From UMGS1783 sp900555065 (GTDB lineage Bacteria > Bacillota > Clostridia > Oscillospirales > UMGS1783), in contig CALKPL010000036.1 of NCBI GenBank assembly GCA_937991645.1, forward strand, positions 1 to 56,278: 56,278 nucleotides of DNA, written 5' to 3'. This document shows, in pieces, positions 32,485 to 40,835 of this stretch. The position numbers were made by a program, and so were the translations under genes. Every line of letters starts with the position of its first letter. Position 1 is the first letter of the stretch. Under the pieces are notes generated by a model. The model had not been told where the DNA came from. It searched no databases and saw only the letters and a program-made list of their open reading frames with translations.

Positions 32485-33795
32485 GTGACTTTGTTTCGGC
32501 GTGCGATATGCTTTGTTTTCATAACCGCCCTGCTGCTCGCGTCCCTGCCCGCGGCCGCGGCCGCGGCCGACCAGCCGCAGGTTTCGGCGGGCGCCGCGGC
32601 GCTTTACCATCCCGGCACGGACACCATGCTGTTTGAAAAGCAGGCGGACGAGCGTGTGCCCGTCGCCTTTCTCGCCAAGGTGGTGACGGCCATGATCGCC
32701 GCCGAACAGCTCGCGCCGACAGATATGGCGACGGTGCCCGAGTCGTACAAGACGGGGGTTCCCGCGCTGAGCGCCATGCAGTATCAAGTGGGCGAAACCA
32801 TATCCGTAGAGGACCTGCTCTACGCTGTGTTCGTACAGAGCGCGGACGAGGCGGCCAATATCCTGGCTGCGGCCGTGAGCGGCGACATCGACGCTTTTAT
32901 AAAGAAGATGAACGACTACGCGGCCGGCCTCGGCGCGACGGACACCCTGTTTACCAATACGCACGGCGTGTACGACGGCGAGGGCTATACCACGGCGCGC
33001 GACGCTGTGAAAATCATCACGGCTTTTTCCCAAAACGAAACGCTTATGGAGATTTCCGACGCGACCTATCACCGCGCCGCGGCGACGAATATGACCGGCG
33101 AGCGGGACATGTATTCCACAAACTCGCTCATCCACAGCCAGAGCAGTTATTACGACGGGCGCTGCGTCGGTGTGAAAAACGACTACAGCGACCAGGGCGG
33201 CTATTCCCTCGCCACTGTCGCGAAAAGCGGAGAGATGGAGTATATCTGCGTGCTGTTCGGCGCGCAGACGCTTGCAGACGACAGGGTCGGCTCCTATGTG
33301 GACGCGACCGCCATGCTCGACTGGGCGCTGGAGAATTTCCAGGTGACGACTATTCTGCAAAAGGACGACCCCTGCGCTGAGATCCCGGTGGAGCTCTGTA
33401 AAAAAACGGACAAGATCGTCCTGCTCGCCGCGCAGGAGTTCACCCGGCTCATGCCGGTCGAATACCCGCCGGAGTCGCTGGTCTTTACGCCCAACATCCC
33501 CGAAAGCCTGACTGCGCCCGTCGCCATGGGCGACGAGGTGGGGACGCTTACCATCGCCTTTGAGGGCGAGACGCTGGGCGAGGTGCCGATCGTCGCGGGG
33601 CAGGACGCGCCGCTCGACGAGCTGCTCTATTATACCAGCCAGATCACGGGGTTTTTCAATTCCCCGGTGATCAAGGCGATCACCGTTGTCTGCCTGCTGA
33701 TCGTCGCGCTGTATATCTTCTATGTGGTGTATTACAACCGCAAGCGAAAGAAGTATAAAAAAGTGAAAAACAAACAGATGAACCGGAAAAAGTAG
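32485..33795 (+). CDS. S11 (D-Ala-D-Ala carboxypeptidase) homologue with lost catalytic motifs
   Basis: 436 residues. AGGAGG at 32473-32478 touches the ATG at 32479, so the in-frame GTG at 32485 (6 nt spacing) is the likelier start. Signal peptide 1-28, an S11-like domain at about 30-260, a beta-rich C-terminal domain, and a membrane segment at about 396-418 followed by a Lys-rich end. All three penicillin-binding motifs are changed: SxxK is FLAK (Phe62/Lys65), SxN is SAD (119-121) and KTG is KND (231-233). The surrounding framework is conserved (ERVPVAFLAKVVTAM, DEAANILA, FTNTHGVYD), so the fold should persist without carboxypeptidase activity. It may bind or regulate rather than cut peptidoglycan. 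No frameshift is present. Confidence 0.8.
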   Translation: MTLFRRAICFVFITALLLASLPAAAAAADQPQVSAGAAALYHPGTDTMLFEKQADERVPVAFLAKVVTAMIAAEQLAPTDMATVPESYKTGVPALSAMQYQVGETISVEDLLYAVFVQSADEAANILAAAVSGDIDAFIKKMNDYAAGLGATDTLFTNTHGVYDGEGYTTARDAVKIITAFSQNETLMEISDATYHRAAATNMTGERDMYSTNSLIHSQSSYYDGRCVGVKNDYSDQGGYSLATVAKSGEMEYICVLFGAQTLADDRVGSYVDATAMLDWALENFQVTTILQKDDPCAEIPVELCKKTDKIVLLAAQEFTRLMPVEYPPESLVFTPNIPESLTAPVAMGDEVGTLTIAFEGETLGEVPIVAGQDAPLDELLYYTSQITGFFNSPVIKAITVVCLLIVALYIFYVVYYNRKRKKYKKVKNKQMNRKK

Positions 33796-34331
33796 CGCGG
33801 GACTGCGGTGCGGCAGGAGGAGGACGTGCGGCGGCGTTTCGCCGAGAGGAGAAAGACCGCGGGCATGCGAAAGGAAGCGCCGCGCGCCCGCCGGCGCGGC
33901 CCCCGGTTTTGAAAGCGCCGCCGTGGGGCGGGAACCGGTACGGCCGTGAATGGCGCGCCGACCCGGTGCAGGGAGCGCGGGCGCGCGGGCTGAGACGGTG
34001 CGAGCGGGCCGTGCGCCCAGGCATTATAGACGGTATTCGCACCGCCCTTGCCGACATGCGCCAAAGGACCTTCCTGGCCGGCCGGACGGGCGCAGGAGGG
34101 GAGCGCGCACGGCTGAAGGGCCGGGGCATAACGACCGCCTGTGCGCCGCCTTGGGGCGGGAAACGTCCTGCAGCGCACTTGTTACGTATTCATGCTCTGG
34201 CAGGCGCGCCTGCCGGGCCGGGGCGGGCGGGCCGTGTAATAGAACCGGGTTCGGACCGCGGCCGTCGGGGAAGCTGGAATGGACATGTCCGTTCGCGCCG
34301 CGTGTGCGCGGTCCGTCATCATGTTAAACTG
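33796..34331 (+). other. GC-rich spacer / possible 3' UTR of the S11 homologue
   Basis: About 540 bp without a convincing gene, ending in a strong forward terminator. Frames overlap in all registers and have no ribosome binding sites. Confidence 0.55.
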
Positions 34332-34365
34332 CGCCGCAGGCGGATTGCCTGCGGCGTTTTTTTTT
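34332..34365 (+). terminator. Strong forward terminator
   Basis: CGCCGCAGGC (34332-34341), loop GGATT, GCCTGCGGCG (34347-34356), then nine T. The nearest forward gene ends about 540 bp upstream; glnS converges from the other side. Confidence 0.9.
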
Positions 34366-34386
34366 GCGCCGCGGCTGGCCGCGGGC

Positions 34387-36042
34387 TTACTTCATATTTT
34401 TGGACCAGCTGTCCTTGAGCGTCACGATCCGGTGAAATACGTCCGGTTCGCGCAGGTCGCGGCAGTAGTAGCCGTTGCGCACGAACTGAAACCGATCGTC
34501 CAGCGCAGCGTCGGCAAGGGCGGGCTCGAGCTTGCAGCCCGCGTACTCGATCAGCGAGTCGGGGTTGAGGTAGTCGAGATAATTCTCGTCTTCGGGAATG
34601 TCGTTTATATTGGGAATGGTAAACAGCTTGTCGTACGCCCGGACTTTGCCGTCAAGCGCGTGCGCCGCGCTCAGCCAGTGGATGGTGCCGCGCACCTTGC
34701 GTCCGTCGGCCGGCATGTTGTTGCGGGTCTCCAGATCGCAGCGGCAGCGCAGCTCGGTCACGTTCCCGTCCGCGTCCTTGACAACCTCGTCGCAGGTCAC
34801 GAGATACGCGCCCATCAGCCGTACCTCGCCGCCGGGCTTTAAGCGGAAGAACTTGCCGGGGGGATCCTCCATAAAGTCGTCCCGCTCCACGTACAGCGTG
34901 TTTGTGAAGGGTACTTCGCGCGTACCCGCGCCGGGATCCTCGGGGTTGTTGGGCAGGGTGAAGTATTCGACTTTGCCGTCCGGGTAGTTGGTAATGGTGA
35001 CTTTGAGGGGGTTGAGCACGGCGATCCGGCGCGCGGCCGTGCCGCCGAGCCGGCTGCGCACGCAGTATTCAAGCAGCTCGTAGTCGACCAGGGAATTGGC
35101 CTTTGCAACGCCCGCGCGCTGCAGAAAGTCCATAATCGCCGCGGGCTCGTAGCCCCGCCGGCGCAGCCCGCACAGGGTCGGCATGCGCGGGTCGTCCCAG
35201 CCGCTGACGTACCCGCCCTCGACAAGCTCGCGCAGGTAGCGCTTGCTCATGACGGTATAGGTCATGTTCAGACGCGCGAATTCACGCTGCTTGGGCTTGT
35301 GTTCAAAGCCGATATTGTCGATCACCCACTCGTACAGGGGACGGTGGTTCTCAAACTCAAACGAGCACAGCGAATGCGTAATCCCCTCCAGCGCGTCCTG
35401 GATGGGGTGCGCGAAATCATACATCGGATAAATGCACCACTTGTCGCCCTGGCGGTGATGGTGCGCGAACACGATGCGGTATATGACCGGGTCGCGCATA
35501 TTCATATTGGGACTGGCCATGTCGATTTTGGCGCGCAGGGTGTGCGTGCCCTCGGCGTGCTTTCCGTCGCGCATCTCGGTAAACAGGCGCAGGTTTTCTT
35601 CCACGCTGCGGTCCCGCCACGGGCTGGGCCGGCCCGGCTCGGTCAGCGTGCCGCGGTATTCGCGAAGCTGGTCGGGCGTAAGGTCGCAGACATACGCTTT
35701 CCCGGCCTCTATCAGCCGGACGGCGTACGCATAGCACTTGTCAAAGTAATCCGAGCCGTAGAAGATCCCGCCGTCCGGCTCCGCGCCCAGCCAGCGGATG
35801 TCCTCGATAATGGAGCGCACGTATTCGTCGTCCTCGCGCACGGGGTTGGTATCGTCAAAGCGCAGGTTGAACAGGCCGCCGTATTTCTTGGCCGTCGACC
35901 AGTTGATCCATATGGCTTTGGCGCTGCCGATGTGCAGGTAGCCGTTCGGCTCGGGCGGGAAGCGGGTGTGTATTTTCTCCGTAAGCCCTGCCGCAATGTC
36001 GGCGTCTATGATGTCGTGTATGAAATTTGAGTACTCTTCCAT
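34387..36042 (-). CDS. glnS: Glutaminyl-tRNA synthetase
   Basis: 551 residues from ATG 36042 (MEEYSNFIHDIIDADIAAG), AAGGTGG 8 nt upstream; the longer frame upstream is spacer. Class I synthetase that charges tRNA-Gln. The HIGH motif is in PPEPNGYLHIGSAKAI and KMSKS is VMSKRYLRELV. NLRFDDTNPVREDDEY and LPNNPEDPG are typical of GlnRS; the beta-barrel anticodon domain is at about 340-551. Many Clostridia instead form Gln-tRNA with GatCAB, so a true GlnRS is worth noting. It follows gltX by 88 nt. Confidence 0.94.
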   Translation of the reverse strand: MEEYSNFIHDIIDADIAAGLTEKIHTRFPPEPNGYLHIGSAKAIWINWSTAKKYGGLFNLRFDDTNPVREDDEYVRSIIEDIRWLGAEPDGGIFYGSDYFDKCYAYAVRLIEAGKAYVCDLTPDQLREYRGTLTEPGRPSPWRDRSVEENLRLFTEMRDGKHAEGTHTLRAKIDMASPNMNMRDPVIYRIVFAHHHRQGDKWCIYPMYDFAHPIQDALEGITHSLCSFEFENHRPLYEWVIDNIGFEHKPKQREFARLNMTYTVMSKRYLRELVEGGYVSGWDDPRMPTLCGLRRRGYEPAAIMDFLQRAGVAKANSLVDYELLEYCVRSRLGGTAARRIAVLNPLKVTITNYPDGKVEYFTLPNNPEDPGAGTREVPFTNTLYVERDDFMEDPPGKFFRLKPGGEVRLMGAYLVTCDEVVKDADGNVTELRCRCDLETRNNMPADGRKVRGTIHWLSAAHALDGKVRAYDKLFTIPNINDIPEDENYLDYLNPDSLIEYAGCKLEPALADAALDDRFQFVRNGYYCRDLREPDVFHRIVTLKDSWSKNMK

Positions 36043-36130
36043 ATATAAAACCACCTTGTCCGCCGCCGGAAGCGAAAAACGGCGCGCGCCCGCCGGCCTT
36101 GTTTTGGGCGCGTCCGGTTCCTGTCCGCAG

Positions 36131-37774
36131 TCAGCCCTGCGCGAACGCGTCAAGCGCGCGACGGAGCCTGCCGAGCACCCTGCCGCGGCCCAGAATGCGC
36201 ATGACCTCAAACAGGTCGGGCGAGCTTTCCCGGCCGGTCACGGCAACGCGCAGCACGGCGCTGACGTCGCCTACGTGGCCTTTGTACCCGTCCGGGTTCT
36301 GCCTGTACAACTTGACGTCGGGCGCGTAGCCGAGTGCGGACGCAAGGTCGCGAATACGGTCAAACCACTCCTGCTGGCCGTCGGCTTCGTCGTAGATGCC
36401 GGCGTAGCGTTCCAGCACGGCCCGCGCGTCCGCCGCGTCATAGGCATAAAGGCCCGTGTAGTCGGGCTCGAACAGCTCGTCGTAAAAAAAGCCGAGATAG
36501 GCCCGCGCCTCGCTCCAGACGCCGATGTCCTTACGCGGCTTCTTCCCGCCGCGGCCGATGCTCAATATCCGCTCCGCGTAGCCGCGGTCGGCGGCCAGGC
36601 AGGCGTACAGCTGTGCGTCGTACTCGCGCGCCCAGTCGGCCAGGCCGTCGTACGCTTCCGCCGCCGTCATGCGGCTGACGGTGTTCTTGCATATGTCGTA
36701 GAGCTTGTCCGCGTCAAACAGCGCGCCGGAGGCGCTCATCTTTTTTATGGAGAAGGGGAACTCTGTAAACGGTTTTTCGGGGTTCGCGGCCCGCCACTCC
36801 TCGTAGTTGGAGTTGAGCAGGGTCATCACATACTCGGTGATGCACGCCGGCGCATAGCCCTTTTCCCGGTACATGGACACGCTCGCAGACCCGTCGCGCT
36901 TGGAGAGCTTGCGCTTCGAGCCGTCCGCGTCCCTGGTCAGAAGCTGGGCGATGTGCAGGTATTTGGGCGGCTTGAACCCGAGCGCGCGGAACAGCTGCAG
37001 GTGGAACGGGAGACTGGGCAGCCACTCCTCGCCGCGTACGACGTGCGTCGTGCCCATGAGCGTGTCGTCCACCGCGTGGGCGAAATGGTAAGTGGGCACC
37101 CCGTCGCTCTTGAGCAGCACGTGGTCCATGTGGTTTTCCGGCAGTTCCAGCGCGCCTTTGACAAGGTCTGTGAATTTGAACTTGCGCGATGGATCGCCTT
37201 CCGAGCGAAAGCGGATGACAAAGGGCGCGCCCGCTTTGATCTGGGCCTCGACGCTTGCATAGTCCGCATCGCGCCAGACGGCCCACTCGCCGTAATAGCC
37301 GGGGTCGGCCCCCGCGGACTCCTGCTTTGCACGGATCTCGTCGAGCTGCTCCGCAGTGGCGAAACAGGGGTAGGCCCTGCCTTCAAGCAGCAGCTTGACG
37401 GCGTAGGCGCGGTAGACGTCGGTCCGCGCGCTCTGGTGGTACGGCCCGTACGCGCCAGATTCCGGGCCTTCGTCGAACTGAATCTGGAAATAGGAGTAGG
37501 TGCGGATCAGGTCCTCCTCCGCGCCCTCCACTCTGCGTTTGCTGTCGGTATCCTCAACGCGCAGATAAAACACGCCGCCGCTCTGATGCGCCAGCCGTTC
37601 GCTTACCCGGGTCGGCAGCAGGCTTCCAAAGTGCACGAACCCGGTAGGGCTGGGCGCGAACCGGGTGACTTTCGCCCCTTCCGGTAAAACGCGCGGCGGG
37701 TATAATTCTTCTATTTGCGGGATTGTCCTGTAGTCGTCGCCGTACAGCAGCGTTACCAGCTTATGGTTGTCCAT
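36131..37774 (-). CDS. gltX: Glutamyl-tRNA synthetase
   Basis: 547 residues from ATG 37774; AAGGGG lies about 11 nt upstream. Class I synthetase for tRNA-Glu. The HIGH-type motif is in APSPTGFVHFGSLLPTR (His/Gly pattern FVHFG) and the KMSKS-type motif is KRKLSKRDG. About 37 residues precede the APSPTG motif, longer than in the usual GluRS, and VEDTDSKRRVEGAEEDL is conserved. C-terminal helical anticodon-binding region at about 370-547. Paired in an operon with glnS, so the two enzymes for Glu and Gln are made together; whether this GluRS discriminates against tRNA-Gln cannot be seen. Confidence 0.93.
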   Translation of the reverse strand: MDNHKLVTLLYGDDYRTIPQIEELYPPRVLPEGAKVTRFAPSPTGFVHFGSLLPTRVSERLAHQSGGVFYLRVEDTDSKRRVEGAEEDLIRTYSYFQIQFDEGPESGAYGPYHQSARTDVYRAYAVKLLLEGRAYPCFATAEQLDEIRAKQESAGADPGYYGEWAVWRDADYASVEAQIKAGAPFVIRFRSEGDPSRKFKFTDLVKGALELPENHMDHVLLKSDGVPTYHFAHAVDDTLMGTTHVVRGEEWLPSLPFHLQLFRALGFKPPKYLHIAQLLTRDADGSKRKLSKRDGSASVSMYREKGYAPACITEYVMTLLNSNYEEWRAANPEKPFTEFPFSIKKMSASGALFDADKLYDICKNTVSRMTAAEAYDGLADWAREYDAQLYACLAADRGYAERILSIGRGGKKPRKDIGVWSEARAYLGFFYDELFEPDYTGLYAYDAADARAVLERYAGIYDEADGQQEWFDRIRDLASALGYAPDVKLYRQNPDGYKGHVGDVSAVLRVAVTGRESSPDLFEVMRILGRGRVLGRLRRALDAFAQG

Positions 37775-37810
37775 TCTGTTTGAACCCCTTCAGGATTTGT
37801 ATTATTTTTC

Positions 37811-37839
37811 ATAATAGCATATTCGCGCGCCATTTTCAA
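37811..37839 (-). promoter_or_regulatory. Promoter of gltX-glnS
   Basis: Minus strand TTGAAA (37839-37834), 17 bp, TATTAT (37816-37811). The leader is only about 30 nt, so no T-box fits. Confidence 0.65.
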
Positions 37840-37840
37840 G

Positions 37841-38500
37841 AACCCAAACTACAGTAACCCGGTTTTTGCGCGCCGTATCGACGCGCCGCCCCTTCGTGCG
37901 GGGACGGGAAGCGCAAGTACATATATAATATTAAGCGGGCCGGCGCCCGCGCGAGATGGCGCGGACATCTATAAGACGGGCCGGCGCCGCGCAGGGGGGC
38001 GCGGACAAAACGGCAGCGGAGCGGCTGAAAAAGCAGACGCGGACGCACCGGTACGGGGCTGCGATTAAAAATGCGTTTGATTACGCATTGACGCGCGCGT
38101 CCGCGACGTGCAGCGGGAGTCACGACGGGCGCATTCGCAGGGGGAGGGCGGCGGACAACGCGGACGGCGGCGTGCGGGAACGCGCGGCCGGGCCGGAAGT
38201 GAACGCGAAAACGCAGCGGGTGCGCGGTGGCTGGAAATTCCGAGTATGACAAAACGCCGCGCCTGACCGCCCTTGCGCAAATTCCGGCGGGACCCGTCCG
38301 CGTCCTGGCCGGCCTTTTCGCACCGCCCGCGCGCCGCAGCGCGCCGCCTGTGTGCGGGCGATGTGTTCGCGCCTTTCTGCGCGATTGCCGCGCGCATGAA
38401 AAAACGATCCGTAAGCCGGCGTTGCGCGCCGCCAATCGACGCGCCCGCGCCCGCGCAGCAAAATAGCGGGCTTGTATCTGGTATTATTGGTGGATTTTGG
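37841..38500. other. GC-rich spacer between divergent gltX and the S10 operon
   Basis: About 650 bp, no gene supported. The motif GGCCGGCGCC(C)GCGC occurs twice near 37938 and 37979 with nearby GGCGCGGACA repeats. The GC-rich part stops sharply near 38465, where an AT-rich promoter region begins. Confidence 0.55.
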
Positions 38501-38549
38501 GTAATTATGAAGCGGGGCGCAAAAAATTACGCAAAAATGAAAAAAACGC

Positions 38550-38578
38550 TTGCAATCGAGCGATTTATCTGGTATAGT
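38550..38578 (+). promoter_or_regulatory. Promoter of the S10-spc-alpha ribosomal cluster
   Basis: TTGCAA (38550-38555), 17 bp, TATAGT (38573-38578), preceded by an A-rich stretch that could act as an UP element. It gives a leader of about 260 nt before rpsJ. Confidence 0.75.
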
Positions 38579-38679
38579 ATCAAAGCGACTTTCTATGCGA
38601 TGATGCGGTAGGTGGCTGCATATGCAGGGAATTACCGCGGAGTAGGTCCGATTCATAAACCGGGCGAATGATACAAAAA

Positions 38680-38760
38680 CCGGCATTATTGTGCGTATTT
38701 TGCGCACCTCTTTTGCTCAGAGCCGGAAACTGTTTCCCCGACGGTGGATCCGGTTTTCTT
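38680..38760 (+). promoter_or_regulatory. Candidate attenuator in the S10 leader
   Basis: CCGGC (38680-38684) can pair with GCCGG (38722-38726), enclosing a GTGCG/CGCAC hairpin (38691-38707). Alternatively CCGGA (38723-38727) pairs with TCCGG (38749-38753), followed by TTTTCTT. The two are mutually exclusive, the layout of a transcription attenuator. Which ligand would control it is unknown; ribosomal-protein feedback is the obvious idea. Confidence 0.4.
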
Positions 38761-38846
38761 ATGGGCGATCGTGCAACGCAAGGCACAGTGTAAAGTTTTT
38801 GTATGCCGCCAAACCAAATTCTTCGATAATTTAAGGAGGCGAGCAC

Positions 38847-39158
38847 ATGGCAGTCAAGGAAAAAGTAAGGATTCGGCTGAAGGCCTATGACCACAACCTG
38901 GTCGACCAGGCGTGCGAGAAAATTATCGCGACCGCGAAGCGCAGCGGCGCGTCCGTCTCGGGACCGATCCCCCTTCCCACAAAGAAGGAGGTCGTCACCA
39001 TCCTGCGCGCGGTGCACAAGTACAAGGATTCCCGCGAGCAGTTCGAGATGCGCACCCACAAGCGCCTGATCGACATCATCAAGCCGTCCGCGAAAGCGAT
39101 GGAGGCTTTGACGAATCTGGAACTCCCGGCTGGCGTAGAGATCGATATCAAACTGTAA
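38847..39158 (+). CDS. rpsJ: 30S ribosomal protein S10
   Basis: 103 residues; AAGGAGG 11 nt before ATG 38847. Component of the 30S head near the tRNA sites, also known as the antitermination factor NusE. RIRLKAYDHNLVDQACEKI, SGPIPLPTKKEVVTILR and QFEMRTHKRLIDI are the family core. First gene of the cluster, behind a 260-nt leader. A 77-nt gap with a hairpin follows. Confidence 0.97.
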   Translation: MAVKEKVRIRLKAYDHNLVDQACEKIIATAKRSGASVSGPIPLPTKKEVVTILRAVHKYKDSREQFEMRTHKRLIDIIKPSAKAMEALTNLELPAGVEIDIKL

Positions 39159-39184
39159 AGGACGGTATCGGATATTCGCGCCGG

Positions 39185-39212
39185 GGTCATGTTGGCGAAA
39201 GCCAACCAATAA
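39185..39212 (+). promoter_or_regulatory. GAAA-tetraloop hairpin between rpsJ and rplC
   Basis: GTTGGC (39191-39196) and GCCAAC (39201-39206) close a GAAA tetraloop, flanked by GTCAT and CAATAACC. It is not followed by a T-run, so not a terminator. It lies in the only sizeable gap among the first genes of the operon and may be an RNA processing or regulatory element. Confidence 0.5.
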
Positions 39213-39235
39213 CCTTTGAGAATGGAGGATAATTC

Positions 39236-39877
39236 ATGGAAAAAGGCATCATAGGCAAAAAGCTTGGGATGACACAGGTGTTCGACGAAGCCGGAAACTG
39301 CCTGCCGGTAACCCTGATTGAAGCGGGGCCCTGCGTCGTCATTCAGAAAAAGACCGTCGAGACCGACGGCTACGACACCGTCAAACTTGGGTTTGACGAT
39401 GTTTCCGCGAAAAAGCTCAACAAGCCCGAGAAGGGCCAGTTTGATAAGGCGCAGGCGCCCTATAAGCGGGTGCTGCGCGAGTTCCACCTCGATAACGCCG
39501 CAGAGCTGAACGTGGGCGACGTGATCACCGTCGACCAGTTCGTCGCCGGAGAGTTCGTGGATATCACGGGCGTCTCCAAGGGCAAGGGCTACGCAGGCGC
39601 CATCAAGCGCCACGGCTTCCACCGCGGCCCGATGACGCACGGCTCCAAGTACCACAGGGGCCAGGGTTCGATGGGTTCCGCGAGCGACCCGTCCAAAGTG
39701 TTCAAGGGCAAGAAAATGGCCGGACACATGGGACATGAGCAGGTCACCGTGCAGAACCTGGGCGTAGTACGGGTTGTGGCCGAGGACAACATCCTCGCCG
39801 TCAAGGGCGCCGTTCCCGGACCCAAGGGCGGGTTTGTGCTCATCCGCAGCTCTGTCAAAAAGCCCAATGCTCGGTAA
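39236..39877 (+). CDS. rplC: 50S ribosomal protein L3
   Basis: 213 residues; ATGGAGGA lies 8 nt before ATG 39236. Early-assembly protein near the peptidyl-transferase centre. Opens MEKGIIGKKLGMTQVFDEAG; FHRGPMTHGSKYHRGQGSMG is the conserved loop that reaches toward the active site, followed by GKKMAGHMGHEQVTVQNL. Length is normal. Confidence 0.97.
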   Translation: MEKGIIGKKLGMTQVFDEAGNCLPVTLIEAGPCVVIQKKTVETDGYDTVKLGFDDVSAKKLNKPEKGQFDKAQAPYKRVLREFHLDNAAELNVGDVITVDQFVAGEFVDITGVSKGKGYAGAIKRHGFHRGPMTHGSKYHRGQGSMGSASDPSKVFKGKKMAGHMGHEQVTVQNLGVVRVVAEDNILAVKGAVPGPKGGFVLIRSSVKKPNAR

Positions 39878-39898
39878 TAGAGGGAAGGAGGAGAAAAG

Positions 39899-40522
39899 AT
39901 GCCGAAGGTAGATGTTTACGATATGAAAGGCGAAGTCGCCGGCTCCATTGAACTGAGCGACAGCATCTTCGCCGTAGAGATAAACGAGCCCGTCATGCAC
40001 GCGGCCGTCGTCAACTATCTCGCCAACCAGCGCCAGGGCACCCAGTCGGCCCTGACCCGCGCCGAAGTACGCGGCGGCGGCCGTAAGCCGTGGCGCCAGA
40101 AGGGCACCGGCCGCGCCCGCCATGGCTCCATCCGCGCGCCCCAGTGGGCCGGCGGCGGCGTGGCGTTCGCGCCCAAGCCCCGCGATTACAGCTACAGGCT
40201 CAACAAAAAGACCAAACGCCTGGCCCTGAAGTCCGCCCTTTCCGCCAAGCTGAAGGCAGGCGACCTCGTGGTTGTCAAGTCCATTGACCTCGACCAGATC
40301 AAGACCAAGACCATCGTGGCCATGCTCGAAGCGCTCGGCGCTTGCAAAAAGCCGCTGATCGTGACCCCGGACGTGGACAAAAAGGTTATTCTGAGCACGC
40401 GCAACATCGACGGCGCAAAGACCACCGTCGTCGGCGCGCTTAACACGTACGATATCCTGGACAGCGGCAAGTTCATTCTGACAGAGGCCGCGGTGCAGAA
40501 GATTCAGGAGGTGTATGTATAA
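39899..40522 (+). CDS. rplD: 50S ribosomal protein L4
   Basis: 207 residues; GGGAAGGAGG 9 nt upstream. Its extended loop (GGRKPWRQKGTGRARHGSIR) lines the nascent-peptide tunnel and contacts macrolide sites. In E. coli L4 also represses its own operon through the S10 leader; whether it does so here is unknown. The stop overlaps the rplW start (TAATG). Confidence 0.97.
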   Translation: MPKVDVYDMKGEVAGSIELSDSIFAVEINEPVMHAAVVNYLANQRQGTQSALTRAEVRGGGRKPWRQKGTGRARHGSIRAPQWAGGGVAFAPKPRDYSYRLNKKTKRLALKSALSAKLKAGDLVVVKSIDLDQIKTKTIVAMLEALGACKKPLIVTPDVDKKVILSTRNIDGAKTTVVGALNTYDILDSGKFILTEAAVQKIQEVYV

Positions 40523-40815
40523 TGAAGACGGCGTACGATATCATTCTCAAGCCCGTCATTTCCGAGCGGAGCATGTACGGCATTCAGGAGAAGAAATACA
40601 CCTTTGACGTGGCGACGGACGCCAACAAGATCGAGATCGCCAAGGCGGTTGAGGAGATCTTCAAAGTAAAGGTGGCCAAGGTCCGCACCATTTCGGTCCC
40701 CAGCAAGCAGAAGCGCGTGGGCGTGCACGAAGGCAAGACCGCCAAGCGCAAAAAGGCCATTGTCACCCTCACCCCCGCTTCAAAGACCATCGAGTTCTTT
40801 GACAGCATGCAGTAA
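40522..40815 (+). CDS. rplW: 50S ribosomal protein L23
   Basis: 97 residues beginning MKTAYDIILKPVISERSMYG. It shares one base with the rplD stop, and CAGGAGG lies within the end of rplD. L23 sits at the tunnel exit and is the docking point for trigger factor and SRP. KYTFDVATDANKIEIAKAVE is conserved. Confidence 0.97.
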   Translation: MKTAYDIILKPVISERSMYGIQEKKYTFDVATDANKIEIAKAVEEIFKVKVAKVRTISVPSKQKRVGVHEGKTAKRKKAIVTLTPASKTIEFFDSMQ

Positions 40816-40835
40816 CGGAAAGGAGTCTGAAAGGT

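Noticed and set aside
37775..37810. T-box leader ahead of gltX-glnS
   Set aside because: The predicted leader is about 30 nt, too short for a T-box.
38623..38646. Seven-codon leader peptide in the S10 leader (MQGITAE)
   Set aside because: AGGTGG lies nearby but the peptide has no regulatory codon pattern; chance is likely.
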